Assembly (NCBI RefSeq): GCF_018271995.1
Contig: NZ_JAGUCO010000003.1
Location: 492,831 to 556,830 of the forward strand
Reading direction: 5' to 3'
Origin: Carboxylicivirga linearis
Lineage (GTDB): Bacteria > Bacteroidota > Bacteroidia > Bacteroidales > Marinilabiliaceae
Length of the DNA: 64,000 nt
The first letter of the stretch is position 1; each line of letters begins with the position of its first letter. Position numbers and translations under genes: made by a program. The notes under the pieces were generated by a model, which made no database searches, was not told where the DNA came from, and saw only the letters and a program-made list of their open reading frames with translations. Shown here piece after piece: positions 56,501 through 64,000 of this stretch.

Positions 56501-59500
56501 AGTAGGTGGGAATTTTTCTATTGCTGCCGATGCTCAAATTCAAAGCGAAAATGGAACTAATAATTATGGTTTGTGGTTCCGCAACAGAGAAAGTGCTTAC
56601 AATACATTAACATTTAATGGTAATAATGATGCTGAATTCTATATTGGTCATAATGTAGATGATGGATATGAACTCTATTTGTCTAGTGTTGTCATCAATA
56701 AGCCAGAAGGAAAAAGCTTAACTTTAAAAGGAGATCCTAATAAAGAGGCTTCTAATGTGAGTCATGATTACTATGCGCGATTATTTCGTGTATTCAATAA
56801 TATGACTGTTGAGTCTGGTATTTTTAATCAGGGTGAACATGCCATTCGTTTATATGGGCCGCTAAATGTAAAATCTGGCGCTCAGTGTGGTGTTTACGAA
56901 CATGGTACAACACATATTGATGCCTTAATAATGTTTAAGGATGCCGATATTGAAATTAATACTGAAAGCGGTGCTGTTTTAGGTAATATTAAGATGAATC
57001 CTGCTCCTGATACTGAAATTATCAGTCTGACCAGTGATGTTACCATAAAGAGGATTAGTTATTATCATGGTCGAATTAATATGGGTCCATATAATTTAAA
57101 GCTTGATTATTTGCATAGAGGAGGAACAACAAATCCGTACAGAGTTTCAGATGGTAATGCCGCAACAGAAATGTTTTATGGAGATGGCAATGCTTCGGAC
57201 GGAGGTCTGACGCGTTATATCGAAGATGGACTTGCTGATAATACTGATGTTGTATTTCCAATTGGTGTTCCGGGTAAATATACACCGGTAAGTATTAACT
57301 TGGCAAATGTTCCTGTCGGGGGTGGATATATTACAGTTGTCCCTGTTGATGGGGAATTACAAACTACAGATGTTCAAAATGGAGGAAATATGCTTTCTTA
57401 TTATTGGAAGTTAGATAATTCTGATTTTTCCGATATGCCTGATGCCAAATTTCTGTTTTATTACGATGAGGATGATGTAACTTCTCAGGAGAACTTATAT
57501 GTACCCGGTAAAGTATTGTCGGTTGATCCCTACTCCAGGCTGTATATAGATGATACAGGAAGAGTAGATGATAATATAAACGAAATCACCTATGATGATG
57601 GTTCAGGAGGTCGTTTTCCCTTGGATATAGCTAACTATACAGCGGGTAGAGAGAATCGATTTACCGGAAGTGTATCCATATTTTATACGCGAGACCATGG
57701 TTCATCTACAGGAGGAGCTGCTCGTGAACCTCGTTGGAGAGACCGTTATACATGGACAAGAAATGATTTATTACAGGATCTTGATGGTAATGGAACAATT
57801 GATGACTATGAATATCACGACAGTCGTCAGCCTGAGTGTCCAAATGGTAATAATGATTATCCTGAAGCCGGTGATGTTGCGGTTATTGGTTGGGTACCAT
57901 GGACCGATACTCAGAAAACATCACTTCAGGGCCAACCCCATGGTGTATGGATTGATAATACACAGGATCAGGTCGCTGAACTGGTATTTACTCAAATGAA
58001 AGATGCTGGTGGCAACCCAACAGAAAGAGTATATAGATCGGCATTTCAATTCAGACCAACTTTATGTATTAACGGTGGGTCCGGTCAGTTAACAGCTGGC
58101 TTAGTAAGGGGTGAGGGTTTATTTTGGAATCGTTATAGTGATCCGGATTTTACCCTAATGGATCTTGGCGAATTTGTAGCCAATGACTCTTCGTACATAG
58201 CTTATGAAAACAGTGTTAATCCAAGAACAATTAACAATATTCCTGATGAGGTTCCGAATCTAATGTTAGCCAATAGTGGCTGGGGAGCTAGTGATTATGA
58301 TATTACTATAGAAAAAGACTTGATGGTGAACGGTAGTCTCGAAATTCTTGGGAATGCTAATTTGTTGCTTCATGATGGGGCAACAGGAGATATCACAATT
58401 GGAGATAATTTGTTGCTTTTTGAATCTAATCCTTCTGAAGGTTCCCCTTCGGGTGGAGGAGCACAATTATTATATCCTAATAATGCAGTTAGAACTGTAA
58501 CGGTAGGAAAAGATATAATAATGGCGAATGCGTCAAGTTTATTGGCAATAGATAATCCATCATCTAATGGAATAGAGCATACATTAAATGTATATGGAGA
58601 TATTTATCAGGCTTCTTCAGGAGTAGGATCTAATGGTATTCAATTGTGGACTGCAGCAAATGAAGATAAAATTGTGTTGAACCTGCTTGGTAATTCAAGT
58701 ATGACTTATTCATATGTTAATGGTGATATTCCAAATTTATATAGGTTAATTGTTGATAAAGGCACTTCACAGGATGTAGAGGCAACTTTTAATACGGATT
58801 TTAATCTTCACGGACCAACCTCAGGAGTGGGGATTGAAAAGGCATTGGAACTAAGCAATGGTATGTTCATTGTCAATAACGCAGATGTTAATCTAGATTT
58901 AACAACTGGGGATGATGATTTCTATATTCCAAGTACTGCAGGCTTAAGGTTGCTGCAAGGTGCTGCATACGCCAATGGCAATTCAAATATTATTCTTGAT
59001 GGAACAATGGATGTGAATAGCGGGTTACTTGATATGTCTGGAGGTAATAATAATATTGAGTATTCGGCATCAGGTAATGCAGTATTAGCTATTGGTGCAG
59101 GAGGATCTTTAATTGTTGGTGGTCAGGTAAGAGGATCGTTAACTGCAGATGAAGGAATATTAAAATACAGACAAACTGGTGGTTCAGTAATTCTTGGAGA
59201 GAATTCAGCTACAGAAGGAGGAAGAGGTATTTTAGAAGTGCATAATACAGGTAGTGAGTTTACTTTCACTGCAGGAACGTTACAGTTTGTCCGACAACAA
59301 TCTTCTCCTATAAGGGCATCTTTATATTTACAGCCCGATGAAAGTACAATAGGTTCGGATGTTACCATACAATTTGGTAATGCTTCAACACCAGCATCTC
59401 AAAATATGGGGATTCATTCTTCCATAGCTCTTGAGAATATTGTAGTTGATAATTCAAGCTCCAATAATCCAACTGTTACTACATGGGTTGAGAACTTGGA

Positions 59501-62500
59501 TTTAAATGGTGATCTAATTATAGGTGCTAATTCAGTTTTTGATTGTAATGATCTTGATATTTCTATTGGAGGTGATTTGCAAAACAATGGTTTGTTTGAT
59601 GCCGGATCAAACATTACGACTTTTACTGGAGATGTAGATCAGAGTATTACTGGATCATCTGCAGTAACATTTAATAATCTTTCAAAACTTGGCAATGGAC
59701 AGCTTGATTTGAATGGTGACATTTTAGTTAGTGGAGAATTTAACTTGTCAGGAACTGTTATTGATAATGATCATACCATTGAGCTAAAAGGTAACTTTAT
59801 CAACAATGGAATGCATAATTATGGAGGTGTTGGTTCTGGAATAATAATGTCAGGTTCAACTTTACAATCTCTATCAGGTAATGGAACCTTAGGATTGTTA
59901 AGGGTTAATAATAACTCAGGTGTAAAAGTTGCAGATGGGTATAGTGTTAATGTAGAGAATGGATTACAATTGGAAGATGGAGTATTTGATATTGGAGGAA
60001 ATCTGCTCACACTGAATAAAGATGCGGTTATATCACCAGTTAATCCGTTCGGTGAAACAAATATGATTCAAACAACAAAATCATATGTTGATGCTGGAGT
60101 AAAACAATTATTTGGATCATTTTCCGGACCGGGAACCAAGGATCTGATTTTTCCAATGGGATCAAATGGAGTGTTTACTCCAATTGAAATGTCGATTAAT
60201 TCTGTTACATCAACAATTGGAAGCATTACAGTTAAGGCTTCTCATGAAGTACATCCAACTATTATTGAAGATGATGAATCTCCGGATGTTGAAATTGTTG
60301 ATGATGAGAATGCATTGCAGTTTTATTGGATACTTCGAAGTGACGAAATTACCAATTTCGATGCCACAGTCCGGTTTTATGCAAATGATGATTTAGCTTT
60401 GTCGAATAGTCCATCGTATGATCAGAGTGATTATATAACAGCTCGCTTATTAAATGATGGTACGTATAAATGGACAAAATACGGTCAGGATACATATGAT
60501 GAAGCAAATGATGTGTTAACTTTTACTTATTCAGGAACAAATGACCTCGGTATTTCGGGTGATTATACAGCTGGAGTTGAACCTCAAACAGCGACAAAAA
60601 AAGGAGCAATTCCTGATGAAGTACCTGTATATACGACTATTGCTGATGGAAATTGGTCTGATGCTATTTGGTCTCCAATAGCGCCAGCAGGCGGTCCGAG
60701 AGGAGCAAGGGTAGAGATTAATCATGATGTAACGATGGCGTCAAATTTTGTGTCGGCCTATACAACTACCATAAATAGTTCAGGTAGGTTAAGTCTAGGA
60801 GCTACTTATGGTCATCGTTTAGGAGATGTTTTTGGAACAGGAGTTTTACATATATATGATGGAGCCATGCCTTCAGCATCGTATAACGAATTTATAACCA
60901 GTTCTGGTGGTACTTTTGATTTTGATGGGACACAGGATTATTCAGTATTAAGTAATTTTGTTGAGGTAAATAATGTTGTTTTCACTGGAACCGGTGAAAG
61001 AGATTTGCCCAACGGTAATCTTACGATTCATGGTAATCTTATTATAGATGGAGATAACGCTAATCTTGATTTAGTTAACCTATATAACATGTCATATTTA
61101 CTCGAAAGAGATCTGATATTAAATATGGGTGCATTCTCAGCAGGTATTGATGATGCTACCATTACTTTTAATGGAATAGAGCCACAAGAGGTGACAGGTG
61201 ATTTCACTGGAGCTAATGGTTTCAATAATCTAGAAATTAACAATGTTGCTGGTTTAACACTTAATAATTCTACTGAAGTAAATAATAGGTTAATATTAAC
61301 GTCAGGAGTTATTAATACGTCTGATCTTAATACGCTTACAATAACAAATCCAGCATCTGCTGGTGTTCAGGGCGGTAGTAGTAATTCGTTTGTCAACGGA
61401 CCTTTACGAAAAAGAATACCTAACAATGATACATTTGATTTCCCGGTAGGAAACAACGGGCGAATTGGATATGTTGGTTTGTCAGGAATTCAATCAGGTA
61501 CAACCGGAATTTGGGAAGCAGAATATATTGCTTCGAACCCATTATCAGGAGGGTATGATCCGGATGAATTTACTAACCCTTTGAATTATGTAAGTCATGG
61601 AGAATATTGGCGTGTGAAAGGACCAACCTCGGCAGAAGCTAACATTACAGTACGTTGGGATGGTCAAAGTGGTGTGTCTGTGGATGAGGATGAAAGAAAG
61701 AATCTGCGAATTGTAGAATGGACTGCAGGCACCACTGATAGTTGGAATAATGCCGGAGATAATATTGTTGATGGGGGTGCTACCAATGGAACAATTACTA
61801 CTACTGCAACAAGTATGTTCAATGCTTTTGCCAATGGAAATATTTTTTCATGGGGCTCCATAACACCAAGCGCAGTTTATGGATGGATTGGGGGTGCTGT
61901 TGGATATGAAACAGACTGGTTTACGGCAATAAACTGGAGCCAGGGATCGGTACCAGATATTAGTTCAGAAGTAGAAATTTCAACAGCAACATATCAGCCG
62001 GTCATCAACGGTAATGCTTTTGCATTAGATTTAACTATTAATGCAAGTGCCAATCTTACTGTGTCACCAGGAAGTCAATTTACAGTAGATGGAGATATTA
62101 TTAATAATGGTCAATTAATTATTCAGAACAACAATACTGATATGATGGCCTCCTTTATTAATAATGGAACGATATCAGGCTCTGGAACTGAAAAGGTTGA
62201 TTTCTCTTTTGATTCTCGTCGCTATTGGTATATTGGATCACCGGTTGATGGAGTAACTGGGGCTGATCTATATGTATCAGATAATGATAAAGCACGTGTA
62301 TATAGGTACAATGGAAGTTGGATTGAAATGGACAATGACTTGTATGATTTTGATGCGGAACCACTACAAGGCTATAGCGTAATCTATCGCGATCCTGAAA
62401 CCATTACTTTTGAAGGAAGAGCTAGATATGGAGATTATACATATAGTATTCAAAAAGGTTGGGAATTGGTTGCCAATCCTTATCCGGCCTTTTTAGATGT

Positions 62501-63455
62501 TAGTATTGCTAATGAATGGAACTTTTCTAATATTAGTGAAACCATTTATACAAGAACTACTTATGGTGGAGAACGTGATTTGGCTACCTATAATAGAACC
62601 ACCGGTTATGGTGTAAACGGAGGAAGTAAATACATTGCTCCAATGCAGGCATTTTGGGTGAATTGTACAAATAGTGGAGAATTTGGAGTCAATAAAGGTG
62701 CTCGAGTTCATCATTCTGCAGTCTTAAAGTCGAATTCATCAGAGAATAATGTTTTAAGAATGAAACTTGATAATGGATTGTTTGAAGATGAAATAGCAAT
62801 GGTGTGTTTACCAGAAGGTAGTCATATCTTTAGCAAAGTAGATTCAAAGAAGAAGTTTAGTGATAATGCTAATGTGGCATATTTATATTCTTTAAAACAA
62901 AATAATAAGGTTGCAATTAATGTATTGCCAGAACCAGAAACAATAGAGAAGGTGCTGGTTGGATATCAGGTATCTAATGAGTGGCAAGGAGATTTAATAT
63001 TAAAGGCGACTAATTTAGGCGATTTTGATGCCTCACCAATTGTTTTACTAGAGGATAAAGTTTTAGGTGTGTTCATTGATTTAAGGTCAAATCAAGAGTA
63101 TAAATTTACTCATGTCGTTAATCAAAGTAGTGACCGCTTTGTAGTTCATTTTACAGATGTTGCAACAGATATTAGTGATACAGATGATATATACCTAAAA
63201 GAAAGTAGTAATATTAGTATCTATAAGGAAAATAAACATGCAGTTGTTAAGGTTGATAAAGCCTTAATTAATAAAACAACAAATAAAGCAGTTGCTTTAT
63301 TGTATTCACTTGAAGGAGTTGTGTTGGATGAAAAAGAAGTTCTTATGGAACAAACAATGCTTGATTTACCGAAACAGACGGGTATATACATTGTAAAAGT
63401 TCAAATAGGAAGTAATGTAAAAACGGCTAAGATATTTGTTAGTCGTATGGAGTAG
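53571..63455 (+). CDS. Giant secreted LamG/beta-repeat protein with T9SS sorting domain (3294 residues)
   Basis: The export signal (about 1-28, FFIGISFLLPVQIIGQ) is followed by a concanavalin/LamG-like domain (about 45-265; IVLWLDGESLEL, WLDQSGNNNDLSQ, GDIAEIIVFDRRLSQAEV) and its usual companion domain (about 270-430). Then a G8/W-module (NDDWDNPDTWSI) and long beta-helix-type repeats follow, collinear with the 2765-residue protein. An EF-hand-like calcium loop (DLDGNGTIDDYE, about 1403-1414) occurs mid-protein. FPIG-type modules are present (about 1228, 2191, 2625). The shared cassette is at about 2770-3194 (GWIGG, SRRYWYIGSPVDGV, RFVVHF) and the T9SS tail ends at 3294. A TACTTTTG box at 53491-53498 is a possible -7 element, without a good partner. 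LamG suggests glycan binding. Confidence 0.87.
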   Translation: MAGFNLSKQINYLFFIGISFLLPVQIIGQTGPGSIGNTTGTNGNPKIVLWLDGESLELSENDNISTWLDQSGNNNDLSQTDPTLTPIYRAGVLNGKAIAEFSQSNNRIRGLNFDMPADEISTFIVTRTASSGEALISYAVSSQDNEYLVHDASSLTSIIQGSSWDSNETFNDDNWHIITQTWASSDGGTYLYKDNNTALSSTTANGSITSLGCFAIGGEQDNVDGGYQTNQAFEGDIAEIIVFDRRLSQAEVSIVNNYLNLKYAASDGDFPIAKDGFNNVNAANHINNFGGTGVESDGASQLYSLLGIELPAGNLSAGDYLMTAHNGIENNLLNIETGLTNADGAWGRSWYIQRTGTFDPQITFDLSEFEDGKYFSGTNNYVLLYKSTEGGTYTVMPTVASLSSVTKLTFTVNNADWSDGFYTLGSTDLTIAPLQGVAGVTYYAWLNDDWDNPDTWSIQENTHVPNGYTPTTSPTSDIDKVIIKNGITVNVNSNSKSNALLGIRGTLDLGSTSGHNWSTINGSGRLVLESDEFPVGDATRFITKGLDEGTVVYEGAGFTYLTEREFFNLEVNLNSSTNGITLLNNLKVNGNCYINRGILKINDDASTTGIDIGIDGNLWIQSNGSISTGIGNARHELNLMGDFTNNGVAYFTNRTSQIANSEATDGIVDVNLLNKSSDQVIQLNGITNFYRIEIDKGIDQTYVASIDADDAAYFNLFGYANESHDGDQPYRSSNNNALGLIAGTFKLGANINVLTLSNNRNFDIPERARLWVDGATVLNNNGNATVPYGTLQVSGGLFESKVSSGITTRKNGLIKIEGGIVNTNVIRTSVRGADNVGGYVQSGGTMNLISGSMNSDYYRFCMTYPGNVFNMSGGTLNIQQSGGLGGIFINSDAQNINVTGGTVICNVSSNSDFNITSKAPFYNLQLTNSAGNTYNHVLADASNVAGTETVSAQPLVVLNDLSIETDAFLHHNGQDITVGGNFSIAADAQIQSENGTNNYGLWFRNRESAYNTLTFNGNNDAEFYIGHNVDDGYELYLSSVVINKPEGKSLTLKGDPNKEASNVSHDYYARLFRVFNNMTVESGIFNQGEHAIRLYGPLNVKSGAQCGVYEHGTTHIDALIMFKDADIEINTESGAVLGNIKMNPAPDTEIISLTSDVTIKRISYYHGRINMGPYNLKLDYLHRGGTTNPYRVSDGNAATEMFYGDGNASDGGLTRYIEDGLADNTDVVFPIGVPGKYTPVSINLANVPVGGGYITVVPVDGELQTTDVQNGGNMLSYYWKLDNSDFSDMPDAKFLFYYDEDDVTSQENLYVPGKVLSVDPYSRLYIDDTGRVDDNINEITYDDGSGGRFPLDIANYTAGRENRFTGSVSIFYTRDHGSSTGGAAREPRWRDRYTWTRNDLLQDLDGNGTIDDYEYHDSRQPECPNGNNDYPEAGDVAVIGWVPWTDTQKTSLQGQPHGVWIDNTQDQVAELVFTQMKDAGGNPTERVYRSAFQFRPTLCINGGSGQLTAGLVRGEGLFWNRYSDPDFTLMDLGEFVANDSSYIAYENSVNPRTINNIPDEVPNLMLANSGWGASDYDITIEKDLMVNGSLEILGNANLLLHDGATGDITIGDNLLLFESNPSEGSPSGGGAQLLYPNNAVRTVTVGKDIIMANASSLLAIDNPSSNGIEHTLNVYGDIYQASSGVGSNGIQLWTAANEDKIVLNLLGNSSMTYSYVNGDIPNLYRLIVDKGTSQDVEATFNTDFNLHGPTSGVGIEKALELSNGMFIVNNADVNLDLTTGDDDFYIPSTAGLRLLQGAAYANGNSNIILDGTMDVNSGLLDMSGGNNNIEYSASGNAVLAIGAGGSLIVGGQVRGSLTADEGILKYRQTGGSVILGENSATEGGRGILEVHNTGSEFTFTAGTLQFVRQQSSPIRASLYLQPDESTIGSDVTIQFGNASTPASQNMGIHSSIALENIVVDNSSSNNPTVTTWVENLDLNGDLIIGANSVFDCNDLDISIGGDLQNNGLFDAGSNITTFTGDVDQSITGSSAVTFNNLSKLGNGQLDLNGDILVSGEFNLSGTVIDNDHTIELKGNFINNGMHNYGGVGSGIIMSGSTLQSLSGNGTLGLLRVNNNSGVKVADGYSVNVENGLQLEDGVFDIGGNLLTLNKDAVISPVNPFGETNMIQTTKSYVDAGVKQLFGSFSGPGTKDLIFPMGSNGVFTPIEMSINSVTSTIGSITVKASHEVHPTIIEDDESPDVEIVDDENALQFYWILRSDEITNFDATVRFYANDDLALSNSPSYDQSDYITARLLNDGTYKWTKYGQDTYDEANDVLTFTYSGTNDLGISGDYTAGVEPQTATKKGAIPDEVPVYTTIADGNWSDAIWSPIAPAGGPRGARVEINHDVTMASNFVSAYTTTINSSGRLSLGATYGHRLGDVFGTGVLHIYDGAMPSASYNEFITSSGGTFDFDGTQDYSVLSNFVEVNNVVFTGTGERDLPNGNLTIHGNLIIDGDNANLDLVNLYNMSYLLERDLILNMGAFSAGIDDATITFNGIEPQEVTGDFTGANGFNNLEINNVAGLTLNNSTEVNNRLILTSGVINTSDLNTLTITNPASAGVQGGSSNSFVNGPLRKRIPNNDTFDFPVGNNGRIGYVGLSGIQSGTTGIWEAEYIASNPLSGGYDPDEFTNPLNYVSHGEYWRVKGPTSAEANITVRWDGQSGVSVDEDERKNLRIVEWTAGTTDSWNNAGDNIVDGGATNGTITTTATSMFNAFANGNIFSWGSITPSAVYGWIGGAVGYETDWFTAINWSQGSVPDISSEVEISTATYQPVINGNAFALDLTINASANLTVSPGSQFTVDGDIINNGQLIIQNNNTDMMASFINNGTISGSGTEKVDFSFDSRRYWYIGSPVDGVTGADLYVSDNDKARVYRYNGSWIEMDNDLYDFDAEPLQGYSVIYRDPETITFEGRARYGDYTYSIQKGWELVANPYPAFLDVSIANEWNFSNISETIYTRTTYGGERDLATYNRTTGYGVNGGSKYIAPMQAFWVNCTNSGEFGVNKGARVHHSAVLKSNSSENNVLRMKLDNGLFEDEIAMVCLPEGSHIFSKVDSKKKFSDNANVAYLYSLKQNNKVAINVLPEPETIEKVLVGYQVSNEWQGDLILKATNLGDFDASPIVLLEDKVLGVFIDLRSNQEYKFTHVVNQSSDRFVVHFTDVATDISDTDDIYLKESSNISIYKENKHAVVKVDKALINKTTNKAVALLYSLEGVVLDEKEVLMEQTMLDLPKQTGIYIVKVQIGSNVKTAKIFVSRME

Positions 63456-63478
63456 AATTAGATTTTGTTTTAATAGAT

Positions 63479-63510
63479 AGCCGGAGTAATTTCTTTATTC
63501 CGGCTTTTTT
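63479..63510 (+). terminator. Terminator after the 3294-residue protein gene
   Basis: AGCCGGAGTAA (63479-63489) pairs with TTATTCCGGCT, 11 bp with one wobble, followed by six T. Confidence 0.88.
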
Positions 63511-63648
63511 ATTGGAATACGATTGGGTTTTTCCGCCTTCGGGAAAGTTGTGTCAGGAATGGATGTTCTTTTAAAGATTCACGAGCTCAAAAATGAAGAA
63601 CAATACTTGGTAAATCCGGTCAAGATTCTGGCAATTGAAAGAAACTGA
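63511..63648 (+). pseudogene. C-terminal remnant of a cyclophilin-type peptidyl-prolyl isomerase
   Basis: A short open frame reads GFSAFGKVVSGMDVLLKIHE, then LVNPVKILAIER, and stops at 63646-63648. This matches the last 40 or so residues of cyclophilins (FGKVVxGMDVVxKI ... PVxI). The catalytic core is absent, and the frame begins right at the terminator of the preceding giant gene, so only the tail survives. It is most likely a relic of a gene cut off by rearrangement. The match is by eye on a short segment. Confidence 0.6.
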
Positions 63649-63743
63649 TAAATGCTTCTGAAATATTGTTGCCCGTAACCACCTCGTGTTTAATCCCGAA
63701 ACACAAATTAACACTTTCTACCTTCAAAAAGATTGGATTTTGA

Positions 63744-63886
63744 TTTGGAGGTTATAAAAATAACCGCTTATTTTGCATCCGCTTTTGAGAACAAGGGTTC
63801 TAAAGAAAAGCAGAACAGACGGGCGATACAGAACGTTTGTACATGTTGAAAGCAAAGAAAGAGAGAAGGTATTTTGAACCATTTTT
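63744..63886 (+). other. Decayed copy of an rRNA-type promoter and leader
   Basis: TTTG (63744-63747) and TATTTTGC (from 63769) are followed by ATCCGCTTTTGAGAACAA. The promoter at 63947-63979 is followed by AGCCGCTTTTGAGGATAACG, nearly the same start region. The sequence after the first copy (acatgttgaaagcaaagaaag, within 63841-63862) resembles Bacteroidota rRNA leaders. The -7 box is one base short, so this copy is probably inactive or an upstream second promoter. Confidence 0.4.
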
Positions 63887-63946
63887 TACTAGCTGCATTT
63901 AAAAGAAAGCTAAGTGACGGCGAAGAAAAAAAACTTCAAAAAAACT

Positions 63947-63979
63947 TTTGGAATTTAGAAATTAAATTCTTTATCTTTG
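63947..63979 (+). promoter_or_regulatory. Strong promoter at the window edge, probably for an rRNA operon
   Basis: TTTG (63947-63950), 21 nt, then TATCTTTG (63972-63979), a full match to the Bacteroidota consensus, within an A/T-rich tract. The presumed transcript start region GCAGCCGCTTTTGAGG follows directly and runs off the window. No coding start is visible. An rRNA operon downstream is inferred from resemblance of the leader, not seen. Confidence 0.65.
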
Positions 63980-64000
63980 CAGCCGCTTTTGAGGATAACG

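Noticed and set aside
30604..61861. Many minus-strand open frames of 60-120 residues inside the giant genes
   Set aside because: They mirror the repetitive Gly/Thr/Asn codons of the plus-strand genes, have Val/Pro/Ser-rich biased composition and no start-site context.
63650..64000. tRNA or rRNA gene within the last 350 bases
   Set aside because: No cloverleaf and no recognisable 16S start is present; only promoter and leader-like sequence is visible before the edge.

Overview
The window is AT-rich DNA from a member of the Bacteroidota, probably of the Bacteroidales/Marinilabiliales type. This rests on a SusC/SusD pair with an ECF sigma factor and FecR anti-sigma factor, four proteins with type IX secretion (T9SS) C-terminal sorting domains, TTG-N20/21-TAnnTTTG promoters, and Bacteroidota-style sugar catabolic genes. 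The genus cannot be fixed from sequence alone.

Region 1 (1-5078) is a rhamnose-type operon. It holds the C-terminal part of L-rhamnose isomerase, a class II aldolase, an FGGY kinase of the RhaK type, and a tandem class II aldolase whose second half has lost its metal ligands. It ends at a strong terminator. Region 2 (5221-12691) is ECF sigma, FecR, SusC-like receptor with STN domain, SusD-like lipoprotein, terminator: an outer-membrane glycan or nutrient uptake unit with no enzymes. Region 3 (12692-13564) is largely non-coding and rich in hairpins.

Region 4 (13565-24473) is a GntR/UTRA repressor divergent from a catabolic operon. The operon encodes E2, E3 and a fused E1 alpha-beta of a 2-oxoacid (or acetoin-type) dehydrogenase complex, a PHP-domain protein, a sorbitol-6-phosphate-dehydrogenase-like SDR, a sorbose-1-phosphate-reductase-like zinc dehydrogenase, and a fructose-6-phosphate-aldolase-like transaldolase. 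A palindromic operator overlaps the promoter. The set suggests polyol/ketose phosphate breakdown feeding an acyl-CoA-forming complex, but the substrate is unknown.

Region 5 (24757-63510) holds four secreted paralogues of 718, 2765, 5234 and 3294 residues. They share a C-terminal cassette of about 430 residues plus a T9SS tail, behind beta-helix-like repeats of very different length. A helical DUF6261-like gene and a single-domain response regulator lie antisense between them. Region 6 (63511-64000) has a relic of a cyclophilin gene, a decayed copy of what looks like an rRNA leader, and a strong promoter at the window edge that probably starts an rRNA operon.

The most striking signal is a roughly 200-nt intergenic element present three times (531-716, 1912-2120, 19663-19868), inside operons. 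Its core is conserved, while several helices differ in sequence but keep pairing through compensatory changes. This points to a conserved structured RNA rather than simple repeated DNA.
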